Position numbers and translations under genes: made by a program. From contig NC_133650.1 in NCBI RefSeq assembly GCF_009905375.1, positions 174,265,485 through 174,329,484 on the forward strand: a DNA stretch of 64,000 nt, in the 5' to 3' direction. The notes under the pieces were generated by a model that worked only from the letters and a program-made list of their open reading frames with translations, was not told the DNA's origin and did not search any database. Shown here in pieces: positions 55,943 through 64,000 of the stretch (its first letter is position 1; every line of letters begins with the position of its first letter). This DNA comes from Apium graveolens. Taxonomy: Eukaryota; Streptophyta; Magnoliopsida; Apiales; Apiaceae.

Positions 55943-58900
55943 TATGACGCCCTCCAAACCCGGGGTCTAGATTTGGGGGTCACTAATCGATAAATAAAAT
56001 TAAAATAGGCACAACAGAACAATATAATAAATATGGCCCCTTTCATACAACTGGATCGATCATAGGTTATATTATGAAACAAGCACTAAAATAAACCAAA
56101 TGTTATTACAACCCATAAGTCTATTTAGTTTTACAAATTATTCAAATTTTATTACAAACCTCTAGACTATTCAAGCGTCCCAAACTGTCTACCTGGAAAA
56201 CACACAAAACTATTTACAAGCACTCGACTTCTGATCAAACCTGGAACTCAGGCCTGCTCTGGCCTAGCTGAAAGAATCAGAAGAATAAACAAGTATGATC
56301 GAAAGAAATGCTCATCAAGTAGTATATAGTTTATGATTTTAAACAACAACAACAATAATATATCTGAAGAACAAAACCAAACAACAATACCTGAGCAGTA
56401 TCAAAACCTAATATAAGTTTTGATAATAAACAACACTTTTATATATCTTTTTATTTTGGATTAGAATCCTCGAATGACGGTGTGTTGCCGCCGGTGATCA
56501 GCCGCGGAGCAACACCGGTATGCCGAAGCATATCAAACTAAACAAAGGGTACCCAAGGCACATATCGGCCTAGCAAGGTATTATATCTTGTATAATACAT
56601 AGCTCACACTAGACCGCCGACACGGCCTCTTACGCAACCATCCAATCCATAAAAACAATTTTTAATCAAAGGAGTCAAATTAAACGACGTCCTTAACAAC
56701 ATAACTCCCCATTTCTCATGGTCCAAAGTTATCTCAACAACCGATGGCGAAATAACTAGAACAATTAGTTATTCGTTAATCTCATCTCAAAGTTTCACTG
56801 TATAGAGTAATTTGCAGAGAAATATAAAACGTTTAATTATTCTGAACTTAGAATGATATAGAAACTTGTATAATAGAGTTCAGAATCAATATCACTTGAA
56901 CGATAAGTGAGGATATAGATACTTGGAATCATACTACAAGAAAGTTGAGGAATACTTGCATAATAGGATTCATAATGAATGTCAGTTGAACAATAAGTGA
57001 AGGTAGGGATACTTGTCTGGTATGCTTGATAACTTCTCACTATGACCCTGGCTTATAACTGTTGGCTACCAACACCATCTAACACTGAACTGCACTCCTC
57101 GTAACTCGATTCTATAAACAAAAGGACTATCTTAATTAAAAAAACCAAACTCAATTGATGTAACTATACGTCTTGACGTTTACCCGATCGTTTATAACTA
57201 ATCATGGCATTTTTAAAACTGTAAATATATAGCATGTATATCACGTAACACATAATCATGTTATTCATATAACAGTTAATCATATATTTCATGTAACACA
57301 TAAATCAAATAGTCAAAAGATGGGTCTCAGTACGTTCAGAACTGAAATCGGGTTATTAACAGTGTTAAGCGATTAAATACTGACTCAGAATGAATCACAA
57401 CTCAATTGACCTTTCAATACAAAAGAAATTAGGTCTTAAAAGTATTTTTATTGAAAGTGTAATGTTTTTCTAAGTCTATACATGTTCGTTTCGTATTAAA
57501 CGGACGAACGGTTCATTTATTATGAATAAAATAAGATTAAAATGGGAATTAATCAATTAATAATGATATTAATTGATTCTTAAATACCAAAATATAATTT
57601 TTAAAGTTTAAAAGTGATTTTTAGGAATTATTTGAATTAATTATAAATAATCGATTAAAACAAATTATAAATAATTAAAAAAATATGGACTTTTGAAAAT
57701 AATAAAAGATATAATTTTTGGAATTTAAAATAATTAAGTAAATAATTTTGAGAATTTAAAATAATAATTAAATGATTTTTGAAAATAAAAGAAATCATTT
57801 TTAGAAATTAGAAAATGAATTTTGAAATAAAAACAAAAAGGAAATTCACAAACAGATGTGAAATTGGGTTTAGGGTTTTAAGGGAATCAAACCCGGGTCA
57901 AATGACCGGGTTGAAACCGGGTTAGGGGAACCAACCGGGTCGGGAAGAACTCCGACTGGTTTCTAGGTAATCCCCAGATTCCGGCGAGTCTTTGCTGGAC
58001 TCCAGCGGTCCCGAACAGCCACAAATCGGCTGTAATTCATCCGACTTCTTCCCCAAAACAATCCCAGTTTATTTTAAAGCAAATACCAATCATCAATGAC
58101 CTCAAACAAAGCTTGACCTTCGATTTTGATCAGAAACCAGCCATAACTCCGGCCATCTTCAAAAATAATCGATCAAAACCCAGTTTCCTCTGATTTAGCA
58201 CCAAACTCAAGGTTCCAGGTATGAAAATGAAGCTTAAATCATTTACAACATGTTCCCAGTAATCATATCACCAAACAAGCAACGATAAATCCAAAAATTC
58301 GAATAAAAAAATACAAAAACTCAAGAACTCAATTCACTATTCCCGAAATCAAACAATCGATATAAATATTAAATCGACTCTAAACTATCCCTGGAATCTA
58401 TTTAAATCATCAAAATCAATCCACAATCAACAGAAATCAAAAATCGATTTCAAGCTCAAGAACACAAAATTTGATTTTTCAAAATACTTAACCTCATATC
58501 GTGATTTTGGTATCAATAGAAAGGCCTTGAAACGAGCTTCAATTTGGTTACAAGAGCATCAACAACCGATTCCTAGAACTCCTAAAATCATTGATTTTTT
58601 GTCCTTGAATAAATTTCACCCCCAAAATTCTTGATTTTCTAATTTTGTTTTTAATAAAATAAATGAAATAAAATAGATAATTACACTATTTATATTAACT
58701 GAAAATTAATACCCCAAAATCAATTTAGGGTGTTTTTATCCTTTAATTAAAATAATTAAGCACCAAAATAATAATTATGGGGATTAATTTTAAAAGTAAT
58801 AAAATACAAAATTTATATCAAAATTCTCCGAAAATTGCGAATAATTCAAAAGTACAAAAATATTGGGTATTTGAAATACGAATGATTTTATAAAAATAAA

Positions 58901-59268
58901 AACATGGATTTTGTGGGCTTTGACGTCCCGGTGGGGTCCTGGTCCGATTATTTTTTAGAAACCGAATCGATCCCTAAATTAACAGAAAATTTTGAAAACA
59001 CATAAAATACATTCAAATGCATATGAAACGAGATAAATCGTGTACCTCGATAAAGACACAAATAAATACGAGTCCAGATTGCAGATCGATTCATATAAAT
59101 GCAGTTTATACACATATTAATCAATCAAAAAGTTTTCTAGTCCACACAGGAATACACTTAGCATTTATAACACGTAATATCATGGCAATGAACATTTTAA
59201 ACTTATACAAACACATAATATTTATTTATTTAACATAAAATATTCACATAATTTTCCTGGATATTACA
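55943..59268 (-). repeat. Element B 5' LTR
   Basis: 3326 bp, partner of 2546-5931 (3386 bp). The inner plus-strand terminus reads TATGACGCC where the 3' LTR has TGTGATGCC, so the terminal dinucleotide has mutated. The outer end ATATTACA is intact and followed by the TSD TTTTG. Confidence 0.93.
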
Positions 59269-59273
59269 TTTTG

Positions 59274-59652
59274 GATTGGCTTGAAATCTTGCACACAGAC
59301 ATGTTGCAAACATGATGTCTGGTCTACTTGCAGTAAAGTGCTGTCTACTTGCAGTAAAGTGCAGCAAAGATCCAATCATTCCTTTATAGCTTGAGATATC
59401 TACACTCTTGCCCTTTTTATCTTCATCCAACTTTGTAGTTGTAGACATAGGTGTAGATGCAGGTGAACAATCAACCATACCAAACTTTTTTAATAAATCC
59501 TTGACATACTTAGTTTGGCTGATGAAAATTCCATCACTTCTTTGACTGACTTGAAGTCCAAGAAAGTAACATAATTCCCCCATCATGCTCATTTCATATT
59601 CACTCTGCGCAAACTTAGAGAATCTTTGACAAAGTTTTTCATTAATGGAACA
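59274..59652 (-). pseudogene. pol: Element A pol: end of RT and start of RNase H
   Basis: The minus-strand sense from 59652 reads NEKLCQRFSKFAQSEYEMSM, MGELCYFLGLQVSQRSDG, TKYVKDLLKKFGMVDCSPAS, TPMSTTTKLDED and [17 protein letters not shown], then continues at 2545. A 21-bp in-frame tandem duplication (59320-59340 and 59341-59361) repeats the HFTAS segment. It has no stop codon within its 126 codons. The upstream RT with its YVDD box lies beyond element C, outside the window. Confidence 0.9.
59320..59361. repeat. 21-bp tandem duplication inside A's pol
   Basis: TCTACTTGCAGTAAAGTG occurs at 59323-59340 and 59344-59361 with unit length 21, adding seven in-frame residues near the RT/RNase H boundary. 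Element D has a single copy at the same place ([12 protein letters not shown]). Confidence 0.9.
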
Positions 59653-60677
59653 TGTTAGTCCCTTAACAATGTAGCAAGAATTACAGAAGGGGGGTTGAAT
59701 GGAATTCTTGAACCTTTTTCTTGAAATAAAAATGTTTAACTCGATTATAGATATATTTATTTTGATTAGCACAATGCGGAATGTAAACTTAAATGAATCA
59801 AAACATAAGAAATTAAAAACAAGAGTCTTTAAAAACTTTCTGGTGGATTTAAACAATTCCACCAGAGATATATATAATATATCGAGAGGACTCTGTGTGC
59901 AGAAATGCTCACAGCTGCTTACAAATGGAACTACTGAGAATACAGGATATGCTAAAGATTATGCTTGCAAAGATTTCTCAGTTTTTGTGTTTCTCAGCTA
60001 TCTTAGTTATTTTTCTATTTGCTACTCTCTTGGTTTATATAATACCAAGATTACAAAGTCAAAAAGACTGAACAAATATAAAATCTAACAGTCTTAAGCT
60101 TTATTGTTTTTCGTCCTCTATTACCCAGTTAATGGGCTTCCACAGTGTGTTTGTATACATCTTCGACGGCTGTGTGTCAGCTTTCATTGTTCAACTGTTG
60201 TTTGAATTCTTCATATGATCATCCGTCGACTTTCAGAACATCCGTTGATGGTTTAATTGATCATCCATCGAATGTTATATTAAACATCTGTTGATAGTCA
60301 TTTGATCATCCGTCGATGGCTTTGTTATTCATCCGTCGGTAGCTATTTTGGCACTTGACTCTATATCACTTATGCAGAATTACAAGACATCAATTATGTA
60401 CAATTAATCAACCTATTTTGCATATCTAGTTAAAGTCAACATGACATATATGCTACTACAGATTCCATACAAAAGTGCATACATAATTGTGCTACAAACT
60501 TATTATTACATAAGCTACTCACTCGATGGATAATAAGTTAATCATCCGTCGGGACTATAATGAGTTATCCGTCGGGACTATAATTCTTATCCGTCGAGTG
60601 CTACATAATTTCACTAAGTAAAATCTACTTAGATGTTTTGTTTATGAAATCATCAAGTACACAACATATGCACAACA
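59653..60677 (-). repeat. Element C 3' LTR
   Basis: Starts TGTTAGTCCC and ends GCACAACA, with the PPT directly following. Without the second copy in the window the length (1025 bp) rests on these ends. It contains about ten ATCCGTCGA-like motifs. An ORF of 129 codons at 59699-60088 shows no known domain and I do not call it a gene. Confidence 0.85.
60221..60600. repeat. ATCCGTCGA motif cluster in C LTR
   Basis: Copies at about 60221 (ATCCGTCGAC), 60240, 60264, 60287, 60308 (ATCCGTCGATGG), 60330 (ATCCGTCGG), 60522 (inverted), 60545 and 60567 (both TATCCGTCGGGACTATAA or close) and 60588 (TTATCCGTCGAG). Spacing is roughly 20 bp within sub-clusters. Confidence 0.85.
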
Positions 60678-60690
60678 ATCTCCCCCAATT
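60678..60690 (-). other. Element C polypurine tract
   Basis: The plus strand ATCTCCCCCAATT gives AATTGGGGGAGAT in element sense, next to the LTR end. It is almost the same as in D. Confidence 0.9.
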
Positions 60691-60863
60691 TATGTCTACT
60701 GTAATTGTAGCCATAAATTAAGAGATACTTGATGATAACAAAACATCCTGAACATATATCTTTAAAGAGAAGTAGATAAACTGAAAGTGCTTCAATTAAA
60801 CAAAATGTACAAGGTTTGGCTCACAGTCAATTCAAGATGCTCCTCTAGCCTGAGAATATTTTT

Positions 60864-62462
60864 CTAGTTCCTTGAAGGTCTGGATCTTCTTCCAAGCTTT
60901 CTGTTATTTTCTTCAATTTGATTCTGGAGCTGCCTGTGGAATTCTAGTTCATCAGATTCTGAGAGATCTAGCTTTTCTTGCATTTCCAAGAGAGTCTTAT
61001 TGCTAGAGATACTCAATTGGTCTTCTAATCTGAAGAATCTTCTTACACCCTTGTCATCCATGAATTCCATCAACCAGTAGGGCCTTAGATGCACTCTTCT
61101 CCCTGTGTATGGGATGATTAGAGTCTTTGGGAGTGCATCTTTAGCTCTAACACTCCTCAGCTCTTCAATCTTCTTCAATACTAGTCTTCTTGCAGTTACA
61201 TTGAACCCAAAGTTTTTCTTGAAGGATGAATAGACTTTAATCAGCACAGCTTGGCTTTCTTGAAGAATCCTGTGAAGTGGCCACTGAATCTCCCTTCCTC
61301 CTTTGTACTTGAACACCAACCTTTCAGGTAGGTTTCTGTATGCATCAATTGCCCTTACTTCATCCAGTTCATCCAGATAAAGGTTTAGATCTGAAAATTC
61401 TTTGATGTCACACAAGTACAAGTAGTCTCCCCTGTTGACCTTGGGTTGAGCGTTAACTACTGACTTGGATTTGAGAGGTGACAGCTTCACTTTCTTGACT
61501 GCCCCTGACTTTGTCCTTTTTGGCTTGCTAAGGATTGGTAAGTTGAAGTCAGGAATTGGTATGTTATCCCACTATATTGGCTCATCCTTTGGCACAATAG
61601 GTTCACCATGTATGTTCCCGTAGAGATCCACCACCCTTATGTCTTCAAATACCATAGAGGGCTTTGATGTTTGAGTTGTAGCTAGTGTGGATTCCTTAGG
61701 AAATTGATCTTCCAATTCCTTGTTAACAACATCCAGTTTCCTTTTTGTTCTTCTAGCCAATTCTTTCTTCCTTGGGGATGTCTTCTGTTCTTCAATCTTC
61801 TTCTTTGATTCAGCAGCTTCAGATGTTTGAGAGGGAATTTGTTGAGAAGAATTCACAGCCTGTAGCTTGGCCAAGATAGCAATATGTTCTTTCTTGTGTT
61901 TAGACTTCTTTGCATCTAGAGCAGCTTGCCTTTTTTCCTGCTTTAATCTGGCTTTTTCTTCTTTCTTTGCTTGAGCAAACTGTGGATGTCCAGCTACCAC
62001 ACAAATTTCCTTTCCATTTTTGAATATCTTAGCAATTCTCCTTTTTGAAGCTGAATCAGCTGGATCTTTATAGAAGACAATAGATCTTGACAGAAGCTTC
62101 TTTTCATCAGGCTTGGGTGTCTCATACACAGTGTCCATAGGGTTCTTCCAAGATGATTTTCGATAATTTGCCCTTGGTTTAAGAATTGTTTCAGCCTTTG
62201 TAGACTTGATGCAGGAAGATTGTCCTTTTTTCAGATAGTTCATGCTCATCTCATTAACACTGATTGGCTTGACATGAGAGTGATGGATGGCTGACTGAAC
62301 TGGCTCCTTGACTAGTTCAAACTTTTTCTGTATCTCCTCATCAATCTTATTCCAGTTGATCAAACTCAACTTTCCTTTTTCAGCAACTTTCAAATTTGCT
62401 GCTGCTTTAATTAGATCTATACTATCTGCAACTGTTGGCTTGGAGATTGTAATTGAAGGTAC
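60864..62462 (-). pseudogene. Element C env-like ORF, C-terminal part
   Basis: One frame, from about 62462 (VIVPSITISKPTVADS) to the stop at 60864, has a single internal stop at 61572. It contains a Lys/Gln-rich coiled-coil-like stretch (KKEEKARLKQEKRQAALDAK, later QTSPRKKELARRTKRKLDVV) that is strongly basic. The final folded-looking domain reads YLDELDEVRAIDAYRNLPER, then FKYKGGREIQWPLHRILQES, then TGRRVHLRPYWLMEFMDDKG, ending in an acidic helix (EMQEKLDLSESDELEFHRQL). No membrane segment or signal peptide is evident. Function unknown. Confidence 0.75.
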
Positions 62463-62464
62463 AA

Positions 62465-64000
62465 TTACTTTGCTGATTTGTACTTGAAGTTTCTCCCCCT
62501 CAGTTGGTCCTTTCTCCCCTTACTTGATTCTCTCTCCCCCTTTTTGTTATCATCAAGTTGAGGAGTTAGACCTTGTGCTTTAGCCAGTTGCATAAGAAGA
62601 TTTGTCTGAGTCTGTTGATTGTGAAGAAGGATAGCCACTGAATTCTCAATAACTTGAACTCTGTTTTCCAGCTTGGCTAGCTTCTTTTCAGAATCTGATT
62701 CTCTCCTTAATCTCAGTAGTAGATCTTGCATGGTACCATATGGCATTACTGAATCCAGCTTCTCAGAATTGTATGTCTTCAAGTCAGCTATATCTCTTTT
62801 TAGTTCATCCACACTCATATTCTGTCTTAAGTGCTGGATCTTCATGAGATGTAGAGAGTCTAGGTGAGCTTGAAGAATAGCCTTGGTACCAGCATCTGAA
62901 GTCTCCTGAAGGGCCTTTTGAATAGCCACCACTTGCTTGACCAAAGACACATCAAATTGTCCTGGTGTAAATTCCTTTGTCCATGCCCATCCAGGTAAAT
63001 TTTAAACAGAACTTGCGCCTTCATCTCCCCCTAAGTTCATTCTTCCATCCAAAGAAACAGAGTCATCATCATTAGAATTTACTCCAAATTCTTCAGATGG
63101 CTCACCAACTTGAGAAGGCATCCTATTGACAGCAGCTTTATCTCTTTGAAGAGATTCTGAGGTGTGTACTAAATTCAAAGTCTGTTCTGCCTCCACATTG
63201 CCCTGAGCAGCCAACAATTGATAGGCTGACACAGGATGAGTAAAAGTGTCAGTATCCAAGAAAATGTTATCAATTTCAGCTTTGTAATGTTGTTGAAATT
63301 GTCTTCCCTTTTCAGCATCATCCACAATTATTGACTCACTAGCAATGGCTGGATCCATCCTTATTTCTCCTGTACCTGCCTTTCTCTCATAATCTCTCTT
63401 TTGTTGCATCAGGGTCTCACCCTGGCTCCCCACCCTCACACCCTAACCTTCACCTACTAAGGTGGGACTCCTCTCACTCACTTTTGCCAATCCTGAATAA
63501 ATGGATTGCTGAGATTCACTCTTTTCCTCTCCTTTTGCCTGGGAGCAACCCAGCCTCTCACTCAATGCACTCTCCTCTCTCAGTCCTAAGAGTGACTGTA
63601 TTACCACTAAGTCTTCTGCACTAGAAATAATTGAAGTTTGAATTTGTGCAGAGACACTCGACGGATAAGTGATATCCATCGGGTGAGTGGTAAAGCTATC
63701 CGACGGATAACTGCTGTTAAGCTTATCCGTCGGGATACAATCACTACTCGACGGATGAGCAATATCCATCAAGAGAGTAGAAATGAATGAGGTGGGAAGA
63801 GAAACTATTGTCGACTCTGTGTTGATTGAAGTTATTTGAGGCACAGATGTCACAATAGTATCTGAAAGAATTGGCAAGTGAGCCAACAAATCATCTAAAA
63901 GATGATGCTCACTTGCACTAGATTTTGGCTTCCCCAATAGAGTTAAAGAAGGGGAATCAGGAATTGAAGTGTTTATCATATCCACTTCCAGAGAGTTTGT
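62465..64000 (-). pseudogene. Element C env-like ORF, N-terminal part, open to window edge
   Basis: One frame from the right edge to 62465 has two stops, at 63443 and 63002, and a frameshift at about 62480-62500 into the C-terminal part. The N-terminal stretch is Ser/Pro-rich, with YPSSVSAQ- and HPSSSD-like repeats encoded by copies of the ATCCGTCGA motif. Then QFQQHYKAEIDNIFLDTDTF and, at 62950-62600, a helical segment (MPYGTMQDLLLRLRRESDSE, KLAKLENRVQVIENSVAILL) of likely coiled coil. The true start lies outside the window. Confidence 0.75.
63655..63775. repeat. CTCGACGGATA / TATCCGTCG motif cluster inside C's ORF
   Basis: Six copies in about 120 bp, in both orientations: ACTCGACGGATAAG, ATATCCATCGGGTGAG, TATCCGACGGATA (a full palindrome), TTATCCGTCGGGATA, ACTCGACGGATGAG and ATATCCATCAAGAG. 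They match the motif found in the LTR of the same element 3 kb away. Confidence 0.85.

Larger units (their letters stand above)
2546..59268 (-). mobile_element. Element B: Tekay/Del-like Gypsy retrotransposon carrying nested D and E
   Basis: The 5' LTR is at 55943-59268, the 3' LTR at 2546-5931, the PBS at 55928-55939 and the PPT at 5932-5949. The TSD TTTTG flanks it at 2541-2545 and 59269-59273. Internal coding on the minus strand runs gag, protease, RT, RNase H, integrase and a chromodomain-like tail, which is the chromovirus order. D and E are both inserted in the integrase gene, only 107 bp apart (32309-32415). Without them B is about 11.8 kb. It is older than its inserts and carries many stops and frameshifts. 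Confidence 0.92.
59653..64000 (-). mobile_element. Element C: SIRE-like Copia retrotransposon, 3' end only
   Basis: The 3' LTR is at 59653-60677, the PPT at 60678-60690, and a long env-like ORF reaches the right edge of the window. It is inserted in A's RT. The flanking five bases are GAACA (59648-59652), and the second copy of this expected TSD is outside the window. Its LTR shows no close similarity to that of D, and its ORF is a different family variant. Confidence 0.88.

Noticed and set aside
59699..60088. A 129-codon plus-strand ORF in the C LTR
   Set aside because: Antisense to the element, AT-rich composition, no recognisable domain.

Overview
The window is plant DNA, probably from a eudicot with a large repeat-rich genome. 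I found no host gene, tRNA or rRNA. Virtually every base belongs to LTR retrotransposons inserted inside one another. Seven elements (A to G below) can be separated by their LTR ends, primer binding sites (PBS), polypurine tracts (PPT) and target-site duplications (TSD). The exact species cannot be told from the sequence.

Layout from outside in. A is a Copia element of SIRE/Maximus type on the minus strand. Its pol and its downstream 'env-like' ORF occupy 1-2545 and 59274-59652, and its ends lie outside the window. B is a chromovirus-type Gypsy element (Tekay/Del-like) on the minus strand at 2546-59268, inserted in A's RNase H with TSD TTTTG. C is a second SIRE-like Copia element on the minus strand from 59653 to beyond the right edge, inserted in A's reverse transcriptase. 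B's integrase is cut twice. The first cut is D, a SIRE-like Copia element (minus, 6933-32308, TSD TAACC). The second is E, another Tekay-like Gypsy element (plus, 32416-51973, TSD ACAAT/ATAAT). D is interrupted by F, a non-coding LARD-like element (plus, 13231-26645, TSD AATAT). E is interrupted by G, a Copia element of the Tork/Angela kind (minus, 39437-47798, TSD GGATT).

Age order by eye from LTR mismatches agrees with the nesting. F has about 7 differences in 4.1 kb (about 0.2%), G about 40 in 1.7 kb (about 2.4%), and D about 25 in 567 bp (about 4.4%). B and E are clearly more diverged in the stretches compared. Coding regions of A, B, D, E and G are broken mainly by stop codons of the C-to-T/G-to-A kind plus a few frameshifts. 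No element here looks able to move on its own. F, the youngest, must have been moved by proteins supplied in trans.

The least expected material is as follows. (1) Each SIRE-type element carries its own short dispersed motif. In C and D it lies both in the LTR and in the post-pol ORF region; in A it is seen in the spacer between pol and that ORF. (2) There is a decayed 194-codon ORF between the 5' LTR and gag of E. (3) Hairpins and palindrome arrays in the LTRs of E and F have stems that covary. (4) G lacks its gag capsid region and most of its RNase H. (5) F is a very young LARD with 4.2-kb LTRs whose PBS and PPT tie it to Tekay-like chromoviruses.
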